Of a stretch of DNA of 64,000 bases, positions 51,826 through 60,580 are shown in pieces. A program made the position numbers and the translations under genes. The notes under the pieces were generated by a model. The model was not told where the DNA came from and did not search any database. It was given only the letters and a program-made list of their open reading frames with translations. The DNA lies in contig NZ_FNIF01000002.1 of the NCBI RefSeq assembly GCF_900103825.1, positions 310,001 through 374,000 of the forward strand. Reading direction: 5' to 3'. Position 1 is the first letter of the stretch; each line of letters opens with the position of its first letter. This stretch comes from Paenibacillus sp. yr247 (lineage in GTDB: Bacteria; Bacillota; Bacilli; Paenibacillales; NBRC-103111).

Positions 51826-52506
51826 TTAGGATTGTTTTTTTTCAGCAAGCTTTGCTTTCATAGCTGCCAATTCGTCGTCAATTCCGCCGCTGCTTGCGCC
51901 AAGTCCATCCAGCTCATCGTCTAAGCTGCGGTTTTTAGCGCGGATTTCACCGCTCGCTTGTGCTTCGGCTTCCATTTGAAGTACTTTCTCGCTCATACGG
52001 TCAAATCCTTTAGCTGCGTTGTCCGTACCGAATCCGGACATCGCTTGATTGATTTGTTTTTGAGCTTTTGCTGTTTCAGCACGAGCAATCAACAAATCTT
52101 TCTTGTTCTTCATTTTGTTAAACTCATCTTTCATTTCCGTTAATTGGCTGCGAAGTTGATCAGCATTTGTTTTTGCAAGATCATACTGGCGTTTCAATTC
52201 ATCAAATCTTACTTGATGTTCTTTTTTGTCTTCCAACGCGCGGCGAGCCAAGTCTTCGTTACCTGATTCCAGAGCTTTCATAGCCTGCTCTGTACGTTTC
52301 GTTACCATCTCTTCGGATTCTTCGAATTGAAGCTTGAATTTCTTCTCGATCGCGATTTGTTTAGCTACTGCTGCCTCCGCTTCCATGATGTCTTCTTCCA
52401 TGTCACGCAGAAACTGATTTAACATCTTAATTGGATCTTCTGCTTTGTCCAGCAAATCATTAACCGAAGCCATTGTCATATCACGAAGTCTTTTAAAAAT
52501 TCCCAT
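51826..52506 (-). CDS. pspA: Phage-shock protein A (PspA/IM30/LiaH-like)
   Basis: 226 residues from ATG 52506 behind AGGAGG. Long coiled coil from MASVNDLLDKAEDPIKMLNQ (about 12-31) through the helices KKFKLQFEESEEMVTKRTEQ and KRQYDLAKTNADQLRSQLTE, the PspA/IM30 fold that forms ESCRT-III-like rods on membranes and protects against envelope stress. Located directly after mutS2 on the same strand, with DUF350, a micropeptide and a zinc-ribbon gene following. Confidence 0.9.
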   Translation of the reverse strand: MGIFKRLRDMTMASVNDLLDKAEDPIKMLNQFLRDMEEDIMEAEAAVAKQIAIEKKFKLQFEESEEMVTKRTEQAMKALESGNEDLARRALEDKKEHQVRFDELKRQYDLAKTNADQLRSQLTEMKDEFNKMKNKKDLLIARAETAKAQKQINQAMSGFGTDNAAKGFDRMSEKVLQMEAEAQASGEIRAKNRSLDDELDGLGASSGGIDDELAAMKAKLAEKKQS

Positions 52507-52646
52507 TTTGAATTCCTCCTAAGGTTTATAAACATAAATTTTATAATTGGGTGTTGCGTATTCTTCATTTAATCACCGGTGCTTACACACATTACATACG
52601 CAGTCCCAAAGAATGAGTTTCAAAAAGATGAAAATATTTTTAAAAG

Positions 52647-55007
52647 TTATTTCAACTCGACAACGGTAACCCCAGCTCCGCCTTCATTGTAGTTCCCCAT
52701 ACGGTAGCTTTTTACATGCTTATGACGGCGCAAGTATTCTTGCATTCCTGTACGCAGCACACCCGTTCCTTTGCCATGAATTAAATAGACTTGCCCCAGA
52801 TTGCTCAAGAAGGATTCATCCAGGAATCGATCAGCCTCAATCAAGGCTTCCTCCATGTTGAGGCCACGCATATCCAGTTCCATTCTAACGTTATCATCCC
52901 GTGTTCGTTTGACAGTCGTAGCCGAATGATAGGCTGGCTTTTTCTGAGCAGGACTGCCCGTCTTCTCGAGATTCGACAACTCGACCTTCATTTTCATGAT
53001 CCCCAGCTGCACAGTCGCTTCTGTCGCGCTAACAATCTCTACCACGTGACCCTTTTGACCTAGGGTCACGACACGCACTTCATCTCCGGCCTCGATTTGC
53101 TCAGGCCGTTTTTTCGCCGCGCGCACCTGCTTATCGCGCAGTTCTGGCGCCGCCTGCTCGAGGCGGCGTTTCGCTTCTACCAGCCGGTGGTCCTTGACCC
53201 CGCCGGCTTCCTCCTGCGCCATGCGCCGCAGATCGGCGATGACTTCGTCCGCCTCTCGGCGCGCCTTGGCGACAGCCTCGCGCGCGTCGCGCTCGGCCTT
53301 CTCGAGCAATTTATCTCGCTGCTCGTCGAACTTGGCCTGCTGCGCCTCTAACGTTTGGCGCATCTCTTCTGCCTCCCGCCGCAGCTGCTCAGCGCTAAGG
53401 CGTTCCGCTTCCGCAATCAGGCGGTTCTCCTCGAGCGAAGCGATCATAGATTCGACGCGTTTATCCTCTTCGCCCACCTGTGTGCGCGCATGCTCAATAA
53501 TACGGCGTGACAAGCCTAGCCGCTCTGCGATAGCAAACGCATTGCTTCGTCCTGGAACACCTACTAGTAAACGGTATGTCGGACTTAGTGTTTGTATATC
53601 GAATTCCATACTCGCATTAATGGTTCCTTGCTTCTGATACGCATATGCTTTTAACTCCGAATAATGCGTTGTAGCAATGATTCGACAACCTATTTGATGA
53701 ATATAATCTAAAATGGAGATCGCTAAAGCCGATCCTTCTGCAGGATCCGTACCTGCTCCAAGTTCATCAAGCAAAACCAAGCTCTTAGGTGTCATATCTC
53801 TCAAAATACTTATGATATTCGTCATATGACTCGAAAAAGTACTTAAATTTTGCTCAATGCTCTGTTCATCACCAATATCCGCGAAAATCGCGTCAAATAC
53901 ACATAATTGACTGCCTTCCTCGGCAGGGACAAACAATCCTGACATCGCCATCAAACTCAGAAGACCCACAGTTTTAAGAGAAACCGTTTTCCCTCCTGTA
54001 TTCGGTCCGGTCACAATGATTTGCGAGAAATCATTACCCAACTCCAAATCAAGTGGCACAACCGAATCTGCTGCTATGAGCGGATGCCGGCCTCGCTTGA
54101 TTTTGATAAAGCCTCGATCATTTAATCTAGGCATAGTTCCCTTCAATTCCCTAGCCAAACCCGCTTTTGCAAAAGTAAAATCAAGCTCTGCCAATTGATC
54201 AACATCGAACACAAGCAAATCAATTTGTTCAGCAACAAGCTCCGTAAGCGCGCGCAAAATCTTCTCAATCTCAACTTCTTCTTTAAACTTAAGTTCACGT
54301 ATTTTGTTATTTAATTGAACAATGGCATCTGGTTCAATATATAACGTCGCCCCCGAAGCCGATTGATCATGAATCATCCCTCCAAAGCTTGAACGATACT
54401 CCGATTTAACAGGAATTACAAAACGGTCATTACGAATTGTAATCAGTACATCCTGCAGCATTTTTTGAACGGATGAATTGCGAAGCATTTGCTCTAACCG
54501 CTCACGTACCCTTCCTTCACCTGTACGAAGTTCACTTCGCACACGTCCCAATTCAGGACTAGCACCGTCAACAACGACGGCGTTCTCATCAATACAGCTA
54601 TTAATTTTATCTTCCAACTGCTTATTCTCGCTGAGTAACTCAACCTGTTCCTTCAGCATGGGTATTGCGTATTCTTCGTGAACAGCAAGAACAAAGCGTT
54701 TTAACCTACGAGTTCCAAACATGGTTGTCGAAATATCAAGCAGCTCTGTTGGGTTTAACATCCCCCCAATTCTTGCTCGATGCAAAGCGGGTCTGATATC
54801 CCGTATGCCGCCAAAAGGAGCGTTACCCTTTAAGCGCTCGACATTAACGGCTTCATCCGTTGCTTGCAGCCGAAGTTTGACAAGTTCAAAATCACCCTTA
54901 GGTTCAAGCTTTTCCGCGGCATCCTTACCAAGTGAAGTAGATGCATGATGAGCTAGTTTATGTAAAATCTTCTTATAATCTAATGTTTTAATAATTTTTT
55001 TATTCAA
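52647..55007 (-). CDS. mutS2: MutS2 endonuclease / ribosome-rescue ATPase
   Basis: 786 residues. TTG 55007 (then NKKIIKTLDYKKILHKLAHH) is preferred: it aligns with the B. subtilis start and has GAGG upstream; ATG 55022 has no clear site. Walker A ITGPNTGGKTVSLKTV (about residue 325), Walker B LVLLDELGAGTDPAEGSALA, a long coiled coil (about 500-620), a short KOW-like domain and a C-terminal Smr nuclease domain (LDMRGLNMEEALIEADRFLD, LIHGKGTGVLRTGMQEYLRR). MutS2 acts on branched DNA and on collided ribosomes in Bacilli. The 53.1-53.5 kb coiled-coil part is strongly GC-rich. Confidence 0.94.
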   Translation of the reverse strand: MNKKIIKTLDYKKILHKLAHHASTSLGKDAAEKLEPKGDFELVKLRLQATDEAVNVERLKGNAPFGGIRDIRPALHRARIGGMLNPTELLDISTTMFGTRRLKRFVLAVHEEYAIPMLKEQVELLSENKQLEDKINSCIDENAVVVDGASPELGRVRSELRTGEGRVRERLEQMLRNSSVQKMLQDVLITIRNDRFVIPVKSEYRSSFGGMIHDQSASGATLYIEPDAIVQLNNKIRELKFKEEVEIEKILRALTELVAEQIDLLVFDVDQLAELDFTFAKAGLARELKGTMPRLNDRGFIKIKRGRHPLIAADSVVPLDLELGNDFSQIIVTGPNTGGKTVSLKTVGLLSLMAMSGLFVPAEEGSQLCVFDAIFADIGDEQSIEQNLSTFSSHMTNIISILRDMTPKSLVLLDELGAGTDPAEGSALAISILDYIHQIGCRIIATTHYSELKAYAYQKQGTINASMEFDIQTLSPTYRLLVGVPGRSNAFAIAERLGLSRRIIEHARTQVGEEDKRVESMIASLEENRLIAEAERLSAEQLRREAEEMRQTLEAQQAKFDEQRDKLLEKAERDAREAVAKARREADEVIADLRRMAQEEAGGVKDHRLVEAKRRLEQAAPELRDKQVRAAKKRPEQIEAGDEVRVVTLGQKGHVVEIVSATEATVQLGIMKMKVELSNLEKTGSPAQKKPAYHSATTVKRTRDDNVRMELDMRGLNMEEALIEADRFLDESFLSNLGQVYLIHGKGTGVLRTGMQEYLRRHKHVKSYRMGNYNEGGAGVTVVELK

Positions 55008-55250
55008 CTGTCCCAACCTCATTTCTACCCTATATTATAAACCAAATCGAGGCTGATTAGCTACGGAGACAATCATTATATGGAAGATGCTACCTAATAT
55101 AATCTTCTTTGCATTTGGACACAATAACCTATGCACCTATTCCTTCTGCCAAAGGAATTGCAAATTTTCAAAAACACCAAGCAAAGTTCAACAAAAATCA
55201 CTTCTAGTTATGAGAGCTTATTCTCATTACAGAAAGAAGGAGGTTCACGA

Positions 55251-55619
55251 ATGCATCTTCTTGGACATCTGGTAAGGTTTATTGTATCTGCTTTGGTATT
55301 ACTGTTTGTCAGCTGGTTAGTGCCTGGATTTCGGATCGGAGGATTCTGGAGCGCATTTTTTCTAGCAATAGTCATTGCTGTAGCCGCTTGGATCATCGAA
55401 GGTATCTTCGGCAAAAAAATTACTCCATTTGGCAGAGGAATCGTAGGCTTTCTGGTGAGTGCTATTGTCATCTGGGCCGCTCAGTTTGTCGTGAGTAATG
55501 TGTCCACGAGTATGATAGGTGCGATTTTAGCCGCATTAGTCATCGGAATCATCGACTTGTTCATTCCTGTGAAAACACCCTTTGAACAAGGGATCTCAGG
55601 AAGAGAAAAAGGTCGATAA
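55251..55619 (+). CDS. Phage-holin-family (PF04020/YvlD-like) membrane protein
   Basis: 122 residues from ATG 55251 (MHLLGHLVRFIVSALVLLFV) behind AAGGAGG. Four membrane helices (SALVLLFVSWLVPGFRIGGF, FFLAIVIAVAAWIIEGIFGK, GIVGFLVSAIVIWAAQFVV, MIGAILAALVIGIIDLFI) with the family pattern FGRGIVGFL. Despite the family name these are chromosomal proteins of unknown function in Bacilli. Divergent from mutS2 and monocistronic. Confidence 0.82.
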   Translation: MHLLGHLVRFIVSALVLLFVSWLVPGFRIGGFWSAFFLAIVIAVAAWIIEGIFGKKITPFGRGIVGFLVSAIVIWAAQFVVSNVSTSMIGAILAALVIGIIDLFIPVKTPFEQGISGREKGR

Positions 55620-55656
55620 AACCTATCAGTTTCGATAACTGATATCCATGCTAAAG

Positions 55657-55706
55657 CAAAAAAAAGATCGGTCTGCAGCGTATCCACTCGCCGGGCCGAT
55701 CTTTTC
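55657..55706 (+). terminator. Terminator of the holin-like gene
   Basis: AAGATCGG (55664-55671) and CCGATCTT (55696-55703), then TTTTCT. Confidence 0.75.
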
Positions 55707-55801
55707 TATGAGCAAACTCTCATTCACGAGTTCGTCACTGTTTTTTTGGCAGAGGTCATGTACAATGATGAGGAATGCAAATACGATTTCGGAGGGTATA
55801 C

Positions 55802-56188
55802 ATGAAAAAATTACTCGTTCTTTTGATGGGAATAGCCTTAGTCATTGCAATAACCGCATGTGGAAACAAAGATACTAAAAAAGCAGAAAATACGACAAAC
55901 CCAGCCCCTGCTACACAAGCGGCAGGTCAAAATGTAGTCTTGAAAACCACTAACTTCAAATTTGATCAAGCCGAATACCGTGTCAAAAAAGGACAACCCG
56001 TTACAATTACACTAGAAAATGTTGAAGGCATGCACGGTGCTTCCATCAAGGATTTCAAAATTAACCTCGACAACAGCAACAAAACAGTTACCTTCACACC
56101 AGATAAAGCGGGTTCATTCCCAATTAACTGTTCCATCATGTGCGGAAGCGGCCACGCTAATATGAAAACAACATTGATCGTTGAATAA
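55802..56188 (+). CDS. CuA-type cupredoxin lipoprotein
   Basis: 128 residues from ATG 55802 behind GGAGGG. Lipoprotein signal (MKKLLVLLMGIALVIAITAC, lipobox ITAC), then a cupredoxin fold ending in NCSIMCGSGHANMKTTLIVE. The CxxxCxxxHxxM run (two Cys, His, Met) plus EGMHGASI form a binuclear CuA site as in subunit II of cytochrome oxidases. It has no membrane helices or oxidase partner nearby, so it is a free extracytoplasmic electron-transfer or copper-delivery protein. Confidence 0.85.
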   Translation: MKKLLVLLMGIALVIAITACGNKDTKKAENTTNPAPATQAAGQNVVLKTTNFKFDQAEYRVKKGQPVTITLENVEGMHGASIKDFKINLDNSNKTVTFTPDKAGSFPINCSIMCGSGHANMKTTLIVE

Positions 56189-56207
56189 TGTAATTTTCTG
56201 CTTCATA

Positions 56208-56242
56208 AGCCTTATCGCTGCAACTACGCGGTAAGGTTTTTT
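56208..56242 (+). terminator. Terminator of the CuA lipoprotein gene
   Basis: GCCTTA ... TAAGG arms with a GC pairing inside, followed by TTTTTT at 56237-56242. Confidence 0.65.
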
Positions 56243-56271
56243 ACTACGGTTTTCAGATCATAGAGTCAACA

Positions 56272-56317
56272 ATAAAAGCTGCCTCTTTCTAAGTTTTTAG
56301 AAAATGGGCAGCTTTTA
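56272..56317 (-). terminator. Terminator after cvpA
   Basis: AAAAGCTGCC (56274-56283) and GGGCAGCTTTT (56306-56316), with an inner TTTCTAA/TTAGAAA stem. It also suits the converging plus-strand gene. Confidence 0.8.
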
Positions 56318-56863
56318 AATAGGGATTGCTTGCTTCCACAGTTCTTGAAGTTTTCCTGCTATGTTGGGTAATTCGTTAATTAGGTATGGCGCTATTGTTG
56401 AGCTTGAAAGCAGCTTTTGGAGCCCATCCGAGGGTATAATGGCGATTACGTTAACGGCTATTATGATGATTAAAAGCGCTTCTGCTAGGCCGAGAAATGC
56501 GCCGCTCCAGCGGTTAATGAAGTTCAGGCCTGGGGTTTTTGCTAGAACATTTAGCGCTCTGCCTACGATCACTAGTGCAAATTTTACGCCAAAAAACAAT
56601 ATGGCAAAGGCTATGGCATTCAGGATATAGGTATCCAAATTGAGACCTTTTACAATAAATTCGTATTTTTGATAATTTTGATAAGACGGCAGTGAGACTG
56701 CGTTTCGAAGCATAGGGGCAAAGTCTCTGTAAAAATAAAAAGCAACTAGGTAGGCTAGGACAAAACCAGAGAGTGAAACAATTTGGGCAATAAATCCTCT
56801 AAAGTAACCTAGCAGCAGACCCAAAGCTACTATCGCCAACATGACATAGTCTAATGTATTCAT
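56315..56863 (-). CDS. cvpA: CvpA-family membrane protein
   Basis: 182 residues from ATG 56863 (MNTLDYVMLAIVALGLLLGY); a GTG 6 nt upstream with AAGG is an alternative. Four membrane helices with the family start pattern DYxMLAIVALGLLLGYFRGF and LNFINRWSGAFLGLAEALLI. CvpA proteins are linked to colicin V export in E. coli and to envelope integrity more widely; function in Bacilli is unknown. It overlaps or abuts the zapA 3' end and is co-directional. Confidence 0.85.
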   Translation of the reverse strand: MNTLDYVMLAIVALGLLLGYFRGFIAQIVSLSGFVLAYLVAFYFYRDFAPMLRNAVSLPSYQNYQKYEFIVKGLNLDTYILNAIAFAILFFGVKFALVIVGRALNVLAKTPGLNFINRWSGAFLGLAEALLIIIIAVNVIAIIPSDGLQKLLSSSTIAPYLINELPNIAGKLQELWKQAIPI

Positions 56864-56874
56864 TGTCACTGAGA

Positions 56875-58008
56875 TTACCTTCCAGGGCTGTCTGTTTCTA
56901 CAAGCTCGATCCATTCGTTGTATTCATTCTGCAGTTTGGCATATTCCTCACGCAGTTCTCTATACTCTTCTTTGATATGTTGAAGTTCTTTTTGCTGAGC
57001 TTCGTCACTCAGGCTCTGGTGCATTAATTCTTCTTTTTCTCTACGGGCTTGCGCTAGAATTTGTTTTTTTTCTTCTTCGAAATGTTGAGAAAGCGCACTT
57101 CGTTCTAATTGCCGTTGCTCGAGTAAGGTATCAATTTGAGCTTGATATTGCTGAATAATGGCCGATTTTTGGTCTTCAAGCTGTTGAATGATGCTCGCTA
57201 GTTGTTCTTGGTACTGTCCAACAAGGCTGCCTTTTTCTTGCTCGAAACGTTGAATTTTCCCCTCAATCTCATCTTGGTACAGGATGGTGATTTGTTCGAT
57301 TTCCTCTTGATGTTTCATGTTATTCGTTTCTTTGTCCTGCAAATGAAGTTGAATAAGTGCTTCTTTTTCTTGTTGGTGCATCTCCAAAAGGGACAATTTT
57401 TCAGACTGGTGTTGTTCGTTCAACGTTTGAAGCTGATGTGCCTTTTGTTGTTTCTCTTGTTCGAGTTGCTGTCTAATCTGCTCGTGCTGTTGTTTTTCTT
57501 GGTCTAGTAGTTGTCGCACTTGAATGAGTTGCCGTTTTTCTTGCTCTAGTTGTTGTTTGATTTGCTCTTGCAGCTGCTTGGCTTGCTCTTGTTCTTGTTT
57601 CCCTTTATGTACCTCCAGTTTCATTTGCTCTTGCTGTTGGTTAACTAGCTCTAGCTTGGCTTTTTGCTCGCCAACAAAGGTCATCTGAATTTCGTATTCT
57701 TGTTTCAATTCGTTATAAGTAACGAATAACTTTTCATACGCCGCTTTGGTTGCTTCTTGATCTTTTTGGGCTTTGCTCAGTTCTTCCATGACTTCATTCA
57801 TACGAAAGCACTCGTCTGCCATGTTTACCGCAGCAAGAACGGCGATTCTTTGCGAATCAAGGCGTGGATAACCTTTAGCAATACGAAACATTTGGTCGTT
57901 TACGTATTCAGCAACACGCTTCATGTAGTTGGTGCTGGTGCTTGCTTTTAGTTTGTATTGGTTTCCATATATATCAACGGTAATCCTCGTTTTATCTTCA
58001 GCGTTCAC
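56875..58008 (-). CDS. zapA: Cell division protein ZapA with a very long coiled-coil extension
   Basis: 377 residues from GTG 58008 behind AGGGAGG. The N-terminal about 80 residues are ZapA (RITVDIYGNQYKLKASTS, MKRVAEYVNDQMFRIAKGYP, RIAVLAAVNMADECFRMN), which crosslinks FtsZ filaments. The remaining about 290 residues are a nearly continuous Gln- and Glu-rich coiled coil (repeated LEQEKRQ and QQLEQEK blocks). Family members are usually about 90-130 residues. It lies between pheT and cvpA on the same strand. Confidence 0.9.
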   Translation of the reverse strand: MNAEDKTRITVDIYGNQYKLKASTSTNYMKRVAEYVNDQMFRIAKGYPRLDSQRIAVLAAVNMADECFRMNEVMEELSKAQKDQEATKAAYEKLFVTYNELKQEYEIQMTFVGEQKAKLELVNQQQEQMKLEVHKGKQEQEQAKQLQEQIKQQLEQEKRQLIQVRQLLDQEKQQHEQIRQQLEQEKQQKAHQLQTLNEQHQSEKLSLLEMHQQEKEALIQLHLQDKETNNMKHQEEIEQITILYQDEIEGKIQRFEQEKGSLVGQYQEQLASIIQQLEDQKSAIIQQYQAQIDTLLEQRQLERSALSQHFEEEKKQILAQARREKEELMHQSLSDEAQQKELQHIKEEYRELREEYAKLQNEYNEWIELVETDSPGR

Positions 58009-58032
58009 TTTTTATATCCTCCCTTAGATGAA

Positions 58033-58077
58033 AGGCTGGCCCTATCGAGTGTAATTTCGATAAGACCAGCCTGTTTT
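58033..58077 (-). terminator. Hairpin after pheT
   Basis: GGCTGG ... CCAGCC arms with an inner TATCGA/TCGATA stem (58034-58072); short T-stretch on the minus strand. Probably ends pheST. Confidence 0.6.
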
Positions 58078-58101
58078 CCTGCAACTTAAATGAAAGTTAC
58101 A

Positions 58102-60555
58102 CTATTTTCTTAGCTCTGCCTCATATTGTTGTTCAAGGGTTTGAACAACTTTGGCATGGAGTTCTGTTACTTCCTCATCCAATAGAGTTCTTTCTGTATG
58201 ACGGTACACCAGGGCAATGGCTACGCTTTTGCGATTTGCACCTAGACGCTCTCCTGTATAGATGTCGAATACTTGAATGGATTCTAACAAATCTCCGGCT
58301 ACTTCGGTGATGGATTGCTCCATGAGGCCTACTGGTACACTTGCCTTCACGACTACAGCGAGATCACGTCCAATGGATGGATAACGCGGCAGCAATTTAT
58401 ATATAATTGCATCACTCGCAGCATCCAAGATTGGGGAAAGCTCAACTTCAAGTACGTAAGTGTCATCAAGATCACGCTGCTGTTGGACTGTAGGATGCAG
58501 TTGGCCAATTCGACCTATTACCTGCTGGCCTTCTGCCGTGTTTAGCAAGAGTTCCGCTGTACGTCCCGGATGGAAGCCATCTGGCGACGCAGATTGATAG
58601 GTGAGTCCTTTAACGCCTAGGTAGCTTACAAGTCGGTCAAAAATGCCTTTGATGTCATAGAAGTCGACAGCTTCGGACTTCTGAGCCCAGTGCGCTTGGC
58701 GGCGGTTGCCTGTCATTACGATGGACATGAGAAGCTTCTCTTGCGGCAAAGTTGTGAGTGTAGACTCGTCTGTAACGAATGCTTTTCCGATTTCAAAAAT
58801 GGCCACATCATCCATTGTGCGATTGCGGTTATAACTAACAACGTCAAGCAGATGCGGCAGCAAGCTAGTACGCAGTTGGCTGCGATCCTCGCTCATTGGC
58901 ATGGCCAGCGAGATTGGTTTCGCCGCTGGGTATAGACCCGGCAGCGAGGCAGTTTGATCCGGGTGCATAAAGGTATAGGTGATGACTTCATGCAGCCCGC
59001 TTTGGGTCAGTAGATTCCGTGCAATACGACGGATCGACTGTTCTTTGGACAAGGAGCCTGGAGTCGTCACACCGCTCATCAAGGTCGTTGGGATGTTGTC
59101 GTAGCCAAAGAGGCGTGCTACTTCTTCGATCAAATCGACATCCCGTGTGATGTCTCCGCGGCGGCTCGGCACGTGTACGAGCAGCTTGCCTTCGCCCGCC
59201 TGCTCGAATGTGAAGTGCAGGCGCTCAAGGATTTGACCCATCTCGGTCAATGAAAGTTCAGTGCCGAGATAATTGTTCACACGATCAGCAGCAAGCTCGA
59301 TGTTAACAGGCTTGTGAGAGCCTGCGACAGCTTCTACGATGCCGTCTGCGACTTGACCTGCTGCATACTGAGCGATTAACGCAGCAGCACGGTTCAATGC
59401 CGGAAGCACCGCTTCCGGGTTCACTTCTTTCTCGAAGCGAAGACTCGCTTCAGAGCGTAGCCCTAGCTGGCGCGATGTTCGGCGCACAGAGCTGCCTGAG
59501 AACTTAGCGGATTCAAGGAGAATCCGCGTCGTGCCCTCTGTCACTTCGGAGTTAGCGCCGCCCATAACTCCGGCAATCGCTACCGGCTTCGTGCCGTCCG
59601 TGACGAGCAGCATGTGCGGCTCTAACGTGCGTTCCACATCGTCAAGCGTGACGAGCTTCTCGCCCGCTTGCGCTAGGCGTACGTCGATGTGTCCGTTATT
59701 TAGCTGCTCGGCATCGAAAGCGTGGAGTGGCTGACCGTATTCAAGCATCACGAAATTCGTGATGTCAACGATGTTATTGATGGGGCGGATACCAGCCGCC
59801 ATCAAGCGGTTCTGGATCCACAGCGGAGAAGTGCCTACACGCACGCCTTCGATTAGGCGTGCCGCATAGTGCGCGCACTGCTCTGTCGCTGTGATCTTCA
59901 CACTGATGCGGTCCGAAGCTTTCACTGAAGCTGTTCCAGCCGCTTCAAGCGCCGCTTCCGCATTAGGCAGTTTGACGCTGCGGCCAAGAATCGCCGCGAT
60001 TTCATAAGCCGCTCCGAGCATACTCAAGCAATCGGAGCGGTTTGGTGTCAGGTCAAGCTCCAGAACTTTGTCATTGATGGCCAGAACATCTAGGACAGAG
60101 CTGCCGATTTCCGTCTCTTCAGGCAGCACCAAAATGCCTTCCTGAATTTCTTTTGGCAGCAGCTTATCATTCAGACCAAGCTCTTTGGCTGAACAAATCA
60201 TGCCTTGCGACTCAACGCCGCGCAGCTTAGCGCGTTTAATTTGCAGTCCCCCAGGCAGAACAGCTCCGATCATAGCGACAGGTACCTTTTGCCCCGCATC
60301 GATATTTTTAGCTCCACAAACGATTTGCAAGTCTTCGCCTTGTCCGGCATCGATGAGACAAACGCTTAATTTATCAGCGTCTGGATGTTTTTCGCGAGAC
60401 TTTACAAATCCTACGACTACGTTCGTAACACCTTTATTCCGATCTTCAACAATATCCACTTCGATACCGCTTCGGGTCAGTTTTTCTGCTAATTCCTCGG
60501 CTGTGAAGCCTGATACATCTACATATTCCGATAACCATTGGTAAGAAACCTTCAT
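58102..60555 (-). CDS. pheT: Phenylalanyl-tRNA synthetase beta subunit
   Basis: 817 residues from ATG 60555 behind AAAGGAGGAG. Starts with the family's MKVSYQWLSEYVDVSGFTAE, then an EMAP/tRNA-binding domain (about 40-155), the B3/B4 editing domain, B5, and a C-terminal ferredoxin-like anticodon domain (SIGRDLAVVVKASVPVGLME near residue 725). Works as an alpha2-beta2 tetramer with PheS, 25 nt upstream. Confidence 0.96.
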   Translation of the reverse strand: MKVSYQWLSEYVDVSGFTAEELAEKLTRSGIEVDIVEDRNKGVTNVVVGFVKSREKHPDADKLSVCLIDAGQGEDLQIVCGAKNIDAGQKVPVAMIGAVLPGGLQIKRAKLRGVESQGMICSAKELGLNDKLLPKEIQEGILVLPEETEIGSSVLDVLAINDKVLELDLTPNRSDCLSMLGAAYEIAAILGRSVKLPNAEAALEAAGTASVKASDRISVKITATEQCAHYAARLIEGVRVGTSPLWIQNRLMAAGIRPINNIVDITNFVMLEYGQPLHAFDAEQLNNGHIDVRLAQAGEKLVTLDDVERTLEPHMLLVTDGTKPVAIAGVMGGANSEVTEGTTRILLESAKFSGSSVRRTSRQLGLRSEASLRFEKEVNPEAVLPALNRAAALIAQYAAGQVADGIVEAVAGSHKPVNIELAADRVNNYLGTELSLTEMGQILERLHFTFEQAGEGKLLVHVPSRRGDITRDVDLIEEVARLFGYDNIPTTLMSGVTTPGSLSKEQSIRRIARNLLTQSGLHEVITYTFMHPDQTASLPGLYPAAKPISLAMPMSEDRSQLRTSLLPHLLDVVSYNRNRTMDDVAIFEIGKAFVTDESTLTTLPQEKLLMSIVMTGNRRQAHWAQKSEAVDFYDIKGIFDRLVSYLGVKGLTYQSASPDGFHPGRTAELLLNTAEGQQVIGRIGQLHPTVQQQRDLDDTYVLEVELSPILDAASDAIIYKLLPRYPSIGRDLAVVVKASVPVGLMEQSITEVAGDLLESIQVFDIYTGERLGANRKSVAIALVYRHTERTLLDEEVTELHAKVVQTLEQQYEAELRK

Positions 60556-60580
60556 GCTTAACTCCTCCTTTTCCTGATGC

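Noticed and set aside
53097-53637. Long plus-strand frames opposite mutS2
   Set aside because: They lie in the GC-rich coiled-coil part of mutS2; the long frames are a side effect of its codon composition.
55251-55619. Prophage remnant suggested by the holin-like family name
   Set aside because: No phage genes, integrase or attachment sites around; such YvlD-like proteins are normal chromosomal genes.
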